Shown here: positions 7,445-15,984 of the stretch, piece by piece
Position numbering within the stretch: the first letter of the stretch is position 1
Layout of the letters: the number at the start of each line of letters is the position of its first letter
From: CAZLQF01 sp964561545
Lineage (GTDB): Bacteria; Bacteroidota; Bacteroidia; CAILMK01; CAYYUA01
NCBI GenBank assembly: GCA_964561545.1
Contig: CAZLQF010000036.1
Coordinates: 1-23,296 of the forward strand
Direction: 5' to 3'
Length of the DNA stretch: 23,296 nucleotides
Translations under genes and position numbers: made by a program
Notes under the pieces: generated by a model
The model's database searches: none
The model's input: the letters and a program-made list of their open reading frames with translations, nothing else
Told to the model about the DNA's origin: nothing

Positions 7445-9379
7445 ATGAAAACCCAACCATTGTTGAAGCCGACTTTTTATTGGTTATTTTTTGTTGCTTT
7501 CCTGCCTTTTGCTGGTTTCGCCCAAAATGATGCCATCAAGGATTTTGAAACAGACCTTCCTGAATATCAAGTAGGAGCTGATACCATCCAAGGGACCATT
7601 ACCATTTTAACTAAAGATGACCGGGTAGATCGTGAATTTTCAGGCAAACAATCCTTCATTATCAGGAACCAATATCAGGAATTGGCATTTGAAGGAGGGA
7701 AGGCAAATTTTCAATTAGCGGTTGACAAAAGTCAATACATAACCGCCATGCCAGTGCAGGAAAAAGAAATTACCAGTACTAACTACGTCCGTATTGTTCC
7801 TCCATGGACCAGTATTTTACCACCGTTGATCTCCATTTTATTGGCATTACTGATCAAAGAAGTGGTCATTTCCTTGCTTACCGGTATTTTGTTTGGGCTG
7901 CTGTTGATCAATGGTTTTACGCCCATTGGTTTTCTTGAATCCCTTTTGAGCTTTGTGGATGAATACCTCATCAATGTCTTGTCCAATAAAAGCCATTTGT
8001 CCATCATCGTTTTTTCTTTGCTTATAGGAGGTATGGTTGGCATCATTTCTAAGAATGGGGGCATGACAGGCTTGGTAAACATCCTAAAACAACAAGCGCA
8101 CACGATTAGAAGAACCAAGTTTGTCACTTGGCTCACAGGATTGTTAATCTTCTTTGACGATTATGCCAATACGTTGATTGTGGGTAATACGATGCGCCCC
8201 CTTACCGACCGTTTTAAAATTTCAAGGGAAAAACTGGCTTACATTGTGGACAGTACAGCCGCTCCCATTGCCTCTGTTGCCTTTATTACTACTTGGATTG
8301 GTGCCCAATTGGATTACATCCAAGGTGCTACTGAAAGCCTACCCATCACCCAAAGTGCTTACGCCATCTTTTTCAATTCCTTACAGTACGCATTTTATCC
8401 GGTACTCACCATTATGTTTGTTTTCTTTTTAATCCTCTCAGGTCGCGATTATGGGCCTATGTATCAAGCAGAGCTTAAGGGTCGTCAAAGAGAAGAGGGG
8501 CAAGATACTGAAAAAGCAAGTCAAGAGGAAGCAACCATGAATCAAAACCTATGGGATGCCATTTTACCCTTAATTAGCTTAATTTCCGTTGCATTTGGTG
8601 CTTTAATATATACCGGCTATTCTAAGCAAGTTTGGAACGATGATGCGAAGTCATTCCTGGTGAAAATTGCTGAAACAATTGGTCAATCTGATCCATATGC
8701 GGCTTTACTTTGGGCCTCCTTCATCAGTTTGCTATTGGCATTTGCATTAACCGTAGCGCGCAGAACTTTCAATGCTTCTTATACGGTGGACCTTGCTATT
8801 GATGGATTTAAATCGATGCTGGGCGCCATAATCATTTTAATCCTGGCATGGACGCTGGCGTTTCTTACGGATCAGCTTCAAACCAGCGAATTCCTGGCCC
8901 ATTTGTTTACCGGAAAGTTTGCACCCGGGCTCTTTCCTGCTATCATATTTGTACTGGCGGCTTTGGTATCTTTTTCAACTGGTTCCAGTTGGGGTACGAT
9001 GGCCATTCTTTACCCATTGGTTTTGCCATTAACTTATCAATCCAGTATTGCTTCAGGCCTTGAGCATGAAGCTTCGATGGAGATTTTCTATCATGTGGTT
9101 TCAGTCGTGTTGGCAGGTTCGGTGCTCGGTGATCATTGTTCACCCATTTCGGACACGACCATCCTGAGTTCATTGGCCTCGGATTGTAATCATATTCAGC
9201 ATGTAAGAACGCAACTGCCTTATGCCCTGACCGTGGGTGTCATAAGTTTGGTATTGGGCCATGTTATTACAGGGATGAATCTTTTGCCTTTGTACGTGAG
9301 TTATCCACTTGCCATTGGGTTGTTGTATGTGGTTATTCGTTATTGGTTGGGTAAACAGGTTCCGGAGGAGGCTGCTTAA
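7445..9379 (+). CDS. nhaC: NhaC-family Na+/H+ antiporter with exported N-terminal domain
   Basis: A 644-residue membrane protein. Residues 1-26 form a signal peptide (hydrophobic core, cleavage near FAGFAQ). Residues about 27-115 form a beta-rich soluble domain, which should be periplasmic. Residues from about 118 on are a multi-helix transporter of the NhaC/ion-transporter type. Conserved transporter features are FFDDYANTLIVGNTMRP (236-252), DSTAAPIAS (269-277) and GDHCSPISDTT (562-572), a duplicated motif pattern around the ion path. A charged cytoplasmic loop (about 335-370) lies between the halves. The expected role is Na+ extrusion coupled to proton uptake. Related transporters also move organic acids or amino acids, so the substrate is inferred. 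The domain of about 90 residues before the first transporter helix is extra relative to the classic Bacillus NhaC. Confidence 0.88.
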   Translation: MKTQPLLKPTFYWLFFVAFLPFAGFAQNDAIKDFETDLPEYQVGADTIQGTITILTKDDRVDREFSGKQSFIIRNQYQELAFEGGKANFQLAVDKSQYITAMPVQEKEITSTNYVRIVPPWTSILPPLISILLALLIKEVVISLLTGILFGLLLINGFTPIGFLESLLSFVDEYLINVLSNKSHLSIIVFSLLIGGMVGIISKNGGMTGLVNILKQQAHTIRRTKFVTWLTGLLIFFDDYANTLIVGNTMRPLTDRFKISREKLAYIVDSTAAPIASVAFITTWIGAQLDYIQGATESLPITQSAYAIFFNSLQYAFYPVLTIMFVFFLILSGRDYGPMYQAELKGRQREEGQDTEKASQEEATMNQNLWDAILPLISLISVAFGALIYTGYSKQVWNDDAKSFLVKIAETIGQSDPYAALLWASFISLLLAFALTVARRTFNASYTVDLAIDGFKSMLGAIIILILAWTLAFLTDQLQTSEFLAHLFTGKFAPGLFPAIIFVLAALVSFSTGSSWGTMAILYPLVLPLTYQSSIASGLEHEASMEIFYHVVSVVLAGSVLGDHCSPISDTTILSSLASDCNHIQHVRTQLPYALTVGVISLVLGHVITGMNLLPLYVSYPLAIGLLYVVIRYWLGKQVPEEAA

Positions 9380-9742
9380 AAACGGATCATCTGTAAAAAT
9401 AGGTCGTGATGAAGAAGGCCTTAAGAGCAAAATATTGCGATCTTAAGAAGTCTAATCGACTGTAATTCCAAGCAAGCATTTTTCTTGAGGGTGGTTAAAT
9501 AAAGCGAAAATAGAATAATACTTTCGACCACTTGGCTGCATTGCAATGACGCGTTTTGCTCAGCCAAAAGAAATGGTAACGTGGTATTTTAATTGTTAGG
9601 TAAATTTTTTAAGGCCATTTTAGCGCTAACGCAATGAATTATGCTGCACTTCCGATTGCTTAAATTCTTTGAAAACAGGGATGGGCCTGAACAATCAACT
9701 TATCCAAAAATGGATAACTAAATTCTCTAAGCCTGAGCTATA
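9380..9742. other. Intergenic region with several short dyads, no gene
   Basis: No supported coding sequence lies here, between the convergent nhaC and uracil-DNA glycosylase genes. Visible structures are a dyad at 9420-9447 (CTTAAGA/TCTTAAG outer arms with GCAA/TTGC inner arms); a hairpin at 9532-9567 (TTGGCTG/CAGCCAA) whose loop contains the palindrome CATTGCAATG; the palindrome TTAGCGCTAA at 9620-9629; and TTATCCA-AAAA-TGGATAA at 9700-9717. The first and last lie just past the two stop codons and may mark transcript ends, but none is followed by a good T-run. Confidence 0.5.
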
Positions 9743-10405
9743 CTACAAGGCACTTCTAATATGCTGAAATACTTGTAACCAATCCTCCCATTTCAACTTA
9801 CCGGTTTGGGTGTTTTGCCGGCTTGGATGGTAGGATGCTATCAAAGTTGTCCCATGGTTCAATTCATGGATTTTATGATGACCGAATTCCAGCTTTTTCA
9901 ATCCATGCATCTTCCGGTATGTATCAAAAGCAAGTCTGCCAAGGCAAAGGATGAATGGTATTTCTTTGAAATGATTCAATTCCTGGCTAAGGTAAAGCTC
10001 AGTGCAAGTGTTGACTTCTTCTTTGGTAGGCTTATTCTGGGGCGGGGCGCACCGCGTGAGGGCCGTGATGTAAACATCATTGAGTTGTAAACCATCATCC
10101 CTTGCGTAACTTTCCTGTTGGTTGGAAAAACCGGTCTCGTAAAGCGCTTGGTAAAGCCAATCTCCTGATTTGTCACCGGTAAACATTCTTCCTGTTCTTG
10201 TGGCACCATGAGCAGCTGGTGCCAATCCAATGATCAACAACCTTGCATTTGGATCTCCAAAGCCGGGTACGGGTTTGCCCCAATATTCGTGATCACTAAA
10301 TCGTTTCACCTTTTGGGTTGCCACACGCTCTATATGTTCAATTAAACGTGGGCATTTCCTGCATTGGATGATGCCCTCGTTAATGGTTTCCAGGGTTTGT
10401 GCCAT
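9743..10405 (-). CDS. Family 5 (UDGb-type) uracil-DNA glycosylase
   Basis: A 220-residue Fe-S uracil-DNA glycosylase that removes uracil and related deaminated bases from DNA to start base-excision repair. Four Cys with the spacing of the 4Fe-4S families are present: C15 and C18 (CRKC), C119 (TRC) and C134. Motif 1, GLAPAAHGATRTGRMFTGD (60-78), is the family 5 form: it has Ala at the place where family 4 enzymes carry a catalytic acidic residue. Motif 2 is SYHPSRQNTQTG near the C-terminus. Family 5 enzymes are known for broad specificity, including hypoxanthine and other deaminated bases. It is divergent from the barrel gene to its right and probably monocistronic. Confidence 0.91.
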   Translation of the reverse strand: MAQTLETINEGIIQCRKCPRLIEHIERVATQKVKRFSDHEYWGKPVPGFGDPNARLLIIGLAPAAHGATRTGRMFTGDKSGDWLYQALYETGFSNQQESYARDDGLQLNDVYITALTRCAPPQNKPTKEEVNTCTELYLSQELNHFKEIPFILCLGRLAFDTYRKMHGLKKLEFGHHKIHELNHGTTLIASYHPSRQNTQTGKLKWEDWLQVFQHIRSAL

Positions 10406-10480
10406 TGTTGCCGAAAACTTTGGGTGAGTCTCTTTTTGATTTTATCACTTATTTGCTGTCACTTGTTGGCCTCAAAATTA

Positions 10481-10488
10481 TATATTTG
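10481..10488 (+). promoter_or_regulatory. Candidate -7 box (TATATTTG) for the outer-membrane barrel gene
   Basis: TATATTTG fits TAnnTTTG exactly and lies 22 nt before the ATG at 10511. Upstream, TTTG at 10452-10455 is 25 nt away and TTG at 10463 or 10466 is 15 or 12 nt away. None has the ideal spacing of about 19 nt, so the -33 element is unclear. Confidence 0.42.
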
Positions 10489-10510
10489 AATCATAAACAA
10501 AACAAAATTA

Positions 10511-11125
10511 ATGATGCGGTACTTAATACTAAGCCTGTTAGCATTTTTCATTACCAATTCAGCTTTAGGCCAGGATTTATCATGGGGCCCTAAAATTGGC
10601 ATTACCCAATCCAGTATTTCAGAAGCGAGCAATACCAAAGATGATTTACTGAATGAGAAATCTACAGGTAACTTCGGTTTTAGAGGTGGTTTTTTTGGCA
10701 GGATCGCTTTCGCTGGTTTTTATATACAACCTGAAGCCATGTTTCACCATTCCCGCATATCTTTAAACGAGTTAGAAGCCTCTGATGTAAATGAAGTAGA
10801 CATCAATTACAACAAGGTTAATGTACCTGTTATGGCCGGTAAGCGGTTTTTGAAGGTTATCAGATTCAATGCCGGCCCAGTATTCAGCTTTCATTTGAGC
10901 GACAATGTCGACATTGATGAAGATAAGAATATTAATTTTAAATACAATGATGTATCAGTAGGTTTACAAGGTGGTATTGGCTTTGATATTTGGAAAATTG
11001 TGCTTGATGCCAGATACCAATTTAATATCAGTAAACTTACAAAAAATGTTAATATTGATAACACCGAAAAATCAGATCTCAAAAGTAACTTTTTACTGTT
11101 TGAGATAGGTTACCGCTTCAAATAG
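10511..11125 (+). CDS. Small outer-membrane beta-barrel (porin/PorT-like family)
   Basis: A 204-residue protein with a signal peptide (about 1-20, cleavage after NSALG) and an alternating pattern of strands with Gly and aromatic residues, ending in LLFEIGYRFK, a typical C-terminal beta-strand closing on an aromatic-basic end. Internal strands such as GPKIGITQS, FYIQPEAMFHHS, NVPVMAGKRF, RFNAGPVFSF and VGLQGGIGFDI match the outer-membrane beta-barrel families common in Bacteroidota. About eight strands are expected. Function is unknown: a structural barrel or small porin is likely, and there is no evidence for a specific substrate. A second in-frame ATG at 10514 is an equally good start. The gene ends only 3 nt before the convergent sdhB stop codon. 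Confidence 0.85.
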   Translation: MMRYLILSLLAFFITNSALGQDLSWGPKIGITQSSISEASNTKDDLLNEKSTGNFGFRGGFFGRIAFAGFYIQPEAMFHHSRISLNELEASDVNEVDINYNKVNVPVMAGKRFLKVIRFNAGPVFSFHLSDNVDIDEDKNINFKYNDVSVGLQGGIGFDIWKIVLDARYQFNISKLTKNVNIDNTEKSDLKSNFLLFEIGYRFK

Positions 11126-11128
11126 TCA

Positions 11129-11884
11129 TTAATATTTGTTGTTGGGTTTTGATTTAGATCGCCAGAATTCTCTGTTCATCCTTGCGATATGGGTTTGAGA
11201 AATTTGTTTGGGACATTCGGCCGAGCACGCCTGCGTATTGGTACAGTGCCCAAACCCTTCTTCATCCATTTGCCCTACCATTTCTTCAGCCCGTTTTTCG
11301 CGTTCTACATCACCTTGCGGTAACATAGATAGGTGGGAAATTTTAGAAGCTGTAAATAACGAGGCTGATGCGTTTTTGCAAGCAGCTACGCAAGCGCCGC
11401 AGCCAATACATGTTGCTGCGTCAAAAGCTTCATCCGCATTTTCTTTAGGAACGGGTATGGTGTTGGCATCAGGTGTAGATCCTGTGTTAACGGATACATA
11501 ACCTCCAGCCTGTTGTATACGGTCAAATGCAGATCGATCCACTATCAAATCCTTAACCAAAGGAAATGATTTGGCCCTAAAAGGTTCTACTACGATGTTA
11601 TCTCCATCGTTAAAATGCCGCATGTGAAGCTGGCAGGTAGTTGTTCCCTTTAATGGTCCGTGGGGACGGCCATCGATCATCATGCCACATGAGCCACAAA
11701 TACCTTCGCGGCAATCATGATCAAATGATACAGGATCATCTCCTTTATGAATTAACTGCTCATTGAGCACATCCAACATTTCCAGAAAGGACATCTCGCC
11801 ATCTACCTCGTCCAATGTATAGTCTACAAAGCCACCTTCGCTTTCAGGGCCTTTTTGTCGCCATATTTTAAGGTACAGTTTCAT
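11129..11884 (-). CDS. sdhB: Succinate dehydrogenase/fumarate reductase iron-sulfur subunit
   Basis: A 251-residue subunit that passes electrons from the FAD of SdhA to the membrane quinone site. The [2Fe-2S] ligands are C58, C63, C66 and C84 (CREGICGSC and TTTC). The C-terminal cluster domain carries C159, C162, C165 and C169 (CIGCGACVAAC) and C214, C220 and C224, giving the [4Fe-4S] and [3Fe-4S] sites. The C-terminal ferredoxin domain is somewhat longer than in the E. coli protein, as usual for the B-type enzymes with a single large cytochrome subunit. It is the last gene of sdhC-sdhA-sdhB, 63 nt after sdhA. Direction (succinate oxidation or fumarate reduction) cannot be read from sequence; an aerobic TCA role is inferred from context. 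Confidence 0.96.
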   Translation of the reverse strand: MKLYLKIWRQKGPESEGGFVDYTLDEVDGEMSFLEMLDVLNEQLIHKGDDPVSFDHDCREGICGSCGMMIDGRPHGPLKGTTTCQLHMRHFNDGDNIVVEPFRAKSFPLVKDLIVDRSAFDRIQQAGGYVSVNTGSTPDANTIPVPKENADEAFDAATCIGCGACVAACKNASASLFTASKISHLSMLPQGDVEREKRAEEMVGQMDEEGFGHCTNTQACSAECPKQISQTHIARMNREFWRSKSKPNNKY

Positions 11885-11947
11885 AATTTACAATATTTGA
11901 AAATCATTATAAGATCAATATCCAAGTTTAAGCAATGCTTCGTTAGT

Positions 11948-13864
11948 TTATTTGTAGCTTCTTTGTTTAGGTTGAACCACATCAAATTCAAGGTTCTCTT
12001 TGTGCATGGTTGCTTCTTTGCCAATGCCATTGTATTCAAAAGCTGCTACATAATTGTATTGTTCATCATCCCTCAAAGCTTCTCCATCCTCGGTTTGATG
12101 TTCTTCCCTGAAGTGGCCACCACAACTTTCTTCCCTTTGGAGTGCATCCTGGATCATAAGGCTTCCTAACTCCATAAAATCAGCAACCCTACCGGCTTTT
12201 TCGAGTTCAGGATTTAATGCGTCTGTACGACCCGGGATCTTTACATTGCTCCAAAATTCTTCCCTGATGTCTTTAACCATTCCCTGCGCCTTTTCAAGGC
12301 CTTCTCTGCTGCGCGACATGCCACAATAATCCCATATAACTTTGCCAAGTTCTCTATGGAAGTGATCAACGGTTTTTTCTCCCTGAATGGATATCAGTTG
12401 GTTAAGGCGGTCTTTTACGTTTTGCTCAACTTCATCAAATGCCTCATGATTGGTATCGATCTTGGGTGTTTTAATTTCATCTGCCAAATATTGACCAATG
12501 GTGTAAGGTAGGATGAAATAGCCATCAGCCAGGCCTTGCATAAGGGCAGAGGCTCCTAGCCTGTTGGCTCCGTGATCGGAAAAATTGGACTCTCCAATGG
12601 AAAAAAGTCCTGGAATGTTGGTCATCAGGTTGTAATCAACCCAAAGACCGCCCATGGTATAGTGAACAGCCGGATAAATCCGCATGGGAACTTGGTAGGG
12701 ATCGTCTCCGGTAATCTTTTGATAAATTTCAAATAAGTTGCCATAGCGCTGGCTAACCAAATCCTTGCCGAGTCTGTTGATGGCATCCTGAAAATCAAGG
12801 TAAACGGCGTAACCGGTTTTGCCAACACCTCTACCTTCATCGCAAACTTTTTTGGCAGCCCTTGATGCTACATCCCTTGGAACAAGGTTGCCAAAAGCGG
12901 GATACCTTCTTTCAAGATAATAATCCCGCTCTTCTTCAGGAATGTCCTTGGGATGGCGGTTTTCATCCGTAGAATTGGGAACCCATACACGTCCGTCATT
13001 CCTTAGACTCTCCGACATTAGGGTTAGTTTTGATTGGTATTGCCCGGAAACTGGAATGCAAGTAGGGTGGATCTGCGTGAAAGATGGATTGGCAAAGTAA
13101 GCACCCCGCTTATGAGCTTTCCAGGCAGCAGAACAATTAGAACCCATGGCATTGGTAGACAGGTAATAAACGTTGCCATACCCACCGGATGCAAGTACAA
13201 CGGCATGGGCTCCATAGCGCTCAATTTCACCAGTTATAAGGTTCCTGGCTATAATGCCTCTTGCTTTGCCTTCAATCGTTACTACATCCAGCATTTCGTG
13301 ACGAGGATACATTTCGATTTGGCCATTCGCAATTTGCCGGTTCATGGCCGAATAAGCGCCCAGCAGTAACTGCTGGCCGGTTTGGCCCTTGGCATAAAAT
13401 GTTCTTTTTACCTGAACCCCACCAAACGAGCGGTTGGCCAAAACACCACCATATTCCCTTGCAAAAGGAACGCCTTGGGCTACGCACTGATCGATGATGT
13501 TGGTACTGACTTCTGCCAATCTATAAACATTGGCCTCTCTTGAACGGTAGTCCCCGCCCTTAATGGTGTCGTAAAACAAGCGGTAAACGCTGTCACCATC
13601 GTTCTGGTAATTCTTTGCTGCATTAATACCTCCTTGGGCTGCTATACTGTGTGCCCTACGCGGAGTGTCCTGAAAGCAAAATAATTTAACATTGTAACCC
13701 AGTTCTGCAAGCGTTGCGGAGGCAGATCCTCCAGCCAGACCCGTTCCAATAACAATTACATCTAAATTTCGCTTATTAGCTGGACTAACCAGCTGCATGG
13801 TTGAACGGTAACGCTCCCACTTTTCTTCTAATGAACCTTCAGGTATTTTTGCATCCAATGTCAT
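11948..13864 (-). CDS. sdhA: Succinate dehydrogenase/fumarate reductase flavoprotein subunit
   Basis: A 638-residue flavoprotein that oxidises succinate to fumarate (or the reverse). The dinucleotide-binding motif VIGTGLAGGSASATLAELG (about 38-56) is followed by RRAHSIAAQGGINAA, in which H72 is the expected site of covalent FAD attachment. The stretch IHPTCIPVSGQ and the segment VHYTMGGLWVD correspond to substrate-binding and active-site regions, and GANRLGASALMQGLADG is the typical C-terminal FAD signature. The length suits the B-type (Bacteroidota/epsilon-like) enzyme. It lies between sdhC (18 nt upstream) and sdhB (63 nt downstream). Confidence 0.97.
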   Translation of the reverse strand: MTLDAKIPEGSLEEKWERYRSTMQLVSPANKRNLDVIVIGTGLAGGSASATLAELGYNVKLFCFQDTPRRAHSIAAQGGINAAKNYQNDGDSVYRLFYDTIKGGDYRSREANVYRLAEVSTNIIDQCVAQGVPFAREYGGVLANRSFGGVQVKRTFYAKGQTGQQLLLGAYSAMNRQIANGQIEMYPRHEMLDVVTIEGKARGIIARNLITGEIERYGAHAVVLASGGYGNVYYLSTNAMGSNCSAAWKAHKRGAYFANPSFTQIHPTCIPVSGQYQSKLTLMSESLRNDGRVWVPNSTDENRHPKDIPEEERDYYLERRYPAFGNLVPRDVASRAAKKVCDEGRGVGKTGYAVYLDFQDAINRLGKDLVSQRYGNLFEIYQKITGDDPYQVPMRIYPAVHYTMGGLWVDYNLMTNIPGLFSIGESNFSDHGANRLGASALMQGLADGYFILPYTIGQYLADEIKTPKIDTNHEAFDEVEQNVKDRLNQLISIQGEKTVDHFHRELGKVIWDYCGMSRSREGLEKAQGMVKDIREEFWSNVKIPGRTDALNPELEKAGRVADFMELGSLMIQDALQREESCGGHFREEHQTEDGEALRDDEQYNYVAAFEYNGIGKEATMHKENLEFDVVQPKQRSYK

Positions 13865-13882
13865 AGGTGCGAAGTAATTTTT

Positions 13883-14527
13883 TTAAAAGAATTGTCTTAG
13901 ATAAAAATAAATTGGAATAGAGGCAAATCCTGCTGGAATAAGGATCGCATAAGCCTTACCGATTATATTGATTACGTTGAAGTAACTTTTATGCCTTAAA
14001 CCCAACGTTTGGAAAGCACTGGAAAAGCCGTGACTTAAGTGCAATCCAAGAATAACCATGGCAACTACATAAAAAGCAGAATATAACGGATTTTCAAAAG
14101 CATTTTTTACAAGTTCGTCCATCGGGGCATCATTGTGGAGGATCCGGTGTTCTACAAAGAAACTTCTTAAATGAATAACAAGGTATACAAAAATAACAGC
14201 ACCGGTAAGCCCCATGTTTCTGGAAACCCAACTGCTATCGGGCGAAGGTTTTTGAACTCTGTATTTAATGGGCCTGGATTGCCGATTTTTAATGGTGAGA
14301 ATCAAACCATCCACGATGTGAAATATAAATCCGGCAAATAAGACTACTTCCATTATTCTAATAAGGGGGTTGGAAGTCATAAATTTGGAATAAGCATTGA
14401 ATGCCTCCCCTCCATCAGGCTTTAAAAGTAAAAAGTTGCCTGCTAAATGTTCAACGAGAAAAATGATTAAGAATAGCCCTGTAATAGCCATTACTACTTT
14501 TCGGGTTAAAGAATAGAATCCTGCCAT
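13883..14527 (-). CDS. sdhC: Succinate dehydrogenase cytochrome b subunit (B-type, di-haem)
   Basis: A 214-residue membrane anchor with five predicted helices, as in the single-subunit anchors of B-type succinate dehydrogenases (Bacillus, Wolinella). Four helix-associated His are placed as expected for two haem b groups: H27 (VEHLAGN), H70 (FHIVDG), H119 (VIHL) and H163 or H166 (GLHLSHGF). It carries the quinone site and fixes SdhA and SdhB to the cytoplasmic face of the membrane. First gene of sdhCAB and divergent from glutamate dehydrogenase. Two -7-like boxes lie upstream. Confidence 0.94.
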   Translation of the reverse strand: MAGFYSLTRKVVMAITGLFLIIFLVEHLAGNFLLLKPDGGEAFNAYSKFMTSNPLIRIMEVVLFAGFIFHIVDGLILTIKNRQSRPIKYRVQKPSPDSSWVSRNMGLTGAVIFVYLVIHLRSFFVEHRILHNDAPMDELVKNAFENPLYSAFYVVAMVILGLHLSHGFSSAFQTLGLRHKSYFNVINIIGKAYAILIPAGFASIPIYFYLRQFF

Positions 14528-14557
14528 GAAACCTATTTCTTTGTTTTTGTAGTTTTA

Positions 14558-14574
14558 CAAAGCTAACAAATTTA
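14558..14574 (-). promoter_or_regulatory. Candidate -7 boxes for sdhCAB
   Basis: On the minus strand two overlapping-range matches to TAnnTTTG occur, TAAATTTG (14574 to 14567) and TAGCTTTG (14565 to 14558), 30 to 47 nt upstream of the sdhC ATG. Neither has a clean TTTG at -33. They are offered as likely promoter elements, not proven ones. Confidence 0.35.
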
Positions 14575-14674
14575 AAAGCTTCCTGTTGTAAAGAAGTTTG
14601 ATTTTAGTAGTAAATTTAATTATTTAAAACTTAACCGAATTCAAGTTTTCTTAACATAGAATTCTTGAGTTGCC

Positions 14675-14682
14675 TAAATTTG
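14675..14682 (+). promoter_or_regulatory. Candidate -7 box (TAAATTTG) for glutamate dehydrogenase
   Basis: TAAATTTG is an exact TAnnTTTG match, 27 nt before the ATG at 14710. No TTTG is present at the ideal -33 position. Its position downstream of the first in-frame ATG (14665) argues that 14710 is the true start. Confidence 0.42.
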
Positions 14683-14709
14683 CCATGTTTAAAGCGTAAA
14701 AGAGTTGCC

Positions 14710-15984
14710 ATGCCTTTTATCGAACCAGCGCCAATAAAGGATGAGGAGAATCCTTTAGAATCTATGATGTCAAGATTTGACGAAGCTACCAAAATTCTTG
14801 GTATTGATGATCAGACCTACAAAATGTTAAAACACCCCGCTAAGGAAGTTAAGGTGAACATGTCGGTGAATATGGATGACAATTCAGGGGAAGTATTTGA
14901 AGGATACCGGGTCATCCATTCTTCTTATTTGGGGCCTTCTAAAGGAGGGCTGCGGTTCTCACCAGAAGTTTCGCTCGATGAAATGCGTGCCTTGGCGGCC
15001 TGGATGAGTTTAAAATGTGCCTTAGTCGACATTCCATTTGGCGGAGCAAAAGGAGGTATAAAATGTGATCCTAAGGAGATGACCGTCAAGGAGCTTGAAA
15101 AACTTACCCGTGCCTTTACCACGGCATTGGGAGATGTAGTAGGGCCTGAAAAGGACATACCAGCTCCTGATATGGGAACAGATCCTCAGGTTATGGCTTG
15201 GTTCCTGGATACTTATTCCAGAAGGATTGGCTATTCCATACCATCTATCGTAACCGGGAAACCCTTGGTAATGGGTGGCTCCCTTGGAAGGCATGAAGCA
15301 ACGGGGCGTGGGGTTATGGTTTGTGCAAGAGCTGCAATGGAAAAAATGGGCATTCAGCCTAAAAGGGCTACTGCTGCCATACAAGGATTTGGCAATGTAG
15401 GCTCTATTTCTTCCCAGTTGCTTTCAAGAATCGGTGTTAAGATTTTGGCCATATCCGACTTTTCCGGTGCTTATTACAATAAAGATGGAATTGACATTGA
15501 TGATGCTATCAAATACAGCCATCAAAACAATTTTAATTTGTCGGGTTATCCAAAGGCTGAAAAAATCAACAACGAAGAGCTTTTAAGGTTGGATGTTGAT
15601 CTTATGGTGCCAGCAGCCAAAGAAGACCAGATTACCCGTAAAAATGCAAACGAAATCAATGCCAAATTAATAGTGGAAGGTGCAAATGGGCCGACTTCTT
15701 CAAGTGCTGATCAATTACTAATTGAGAACGGGGTACAGGTGGTGCCGGACATTTTAGCCAATGCAGGGGGCGTTACGGTATCTTATTTTGAATGGGTTCA
15801 AAACCGCCTCGGTTATTTTTGGACGCAAGAGCGGGTCAATCGAAGGGCCGACCGCTTCATGCTTCATGCTTTTAATAAAGTTTACGATACCGCAAGGCAA
15901 TACAATGTCAACTGGCGATTGGCTGCTTATATGGTGGCAATTGACAAAATCTCCCAGACCATCAAACTTCGAGGCGTTTTTTAA
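14710..15984 (+). CDS. Glu/Leu/Phe/Val-type dehydrogenase (glutamate dehydrogenase)
   Basis: A 424-residue enzyme, the usual length for hexameric GDH, which interconverts glutamate and 2-oxoglutarate plus ammonia with NAD(P). Catalytic features are K78 in GPSKGGLRF, K102 in MSLKCAL, K114 in PFGGAKGG, D154 in PAPDMGT, and the nucleotide-binding loop GFGNVGS (226-232). The presence of MGGSLGR and GRGV is also typical. I chose the ATG at 14710 over the in-frame ATG at 14665 because the first 15 residues of the longer form (a Cys- and basic-rich stretch) do not look like GDH and a -7 box lies between the two. Cofactor preference cannot be decided. The stop codon overlaps the psd start by 1 nt (TAATG). 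Confidence 0.93.
   Translation: MPFIEPAPIKDEENPLESMMSRFDEATKILGIDDQTYKMLKHPAKEVKVNMSVNMDDNSGEVFEGYRVIHSSYLGPSKGGLRFSPEVSLDEMRALAAWMSLKCALVDIPFGGAKGGIKCDPKEMTVKELEKLTRAFTTALGDVVGPEKDIPAPDMGTDPQVMAWFLDTYSRRIGYSIPSIVTGKPLVMGGSLGRHEATGRGVMVCARAAMEKMGIQPKRATAAIQGFGNVGSISSQLLSRIGVKILAISDFSGAYYNKDGIDIDDAIKYSHQNNFNLSGYPKAEKINNEELLRLDVDLMVPAAKEDQITRKNANEINAKLIVEGANGPTSSSADQLLIENGVQVVPDILANAGGVTVSYFEWVQNRLGYFWTQERVNRRADRFMLHAFNKVYDTARQYNVNWRLAAYMVAIDKISQTIKLRGVF

Noticed and set aside
10399..10593. 64-codon plus-strand frame overlapping the start of the barrel gene
   Set aside because: It overlaps the divergent promoter region and the real gene in another frame; the barrel protein has a signal peptide and the better case.
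14665..14709. Earlier start for glutamate dehydrogenase
   Set aside because: The 15 extra residues do not match the family, and a -7 box lies after this ATG.
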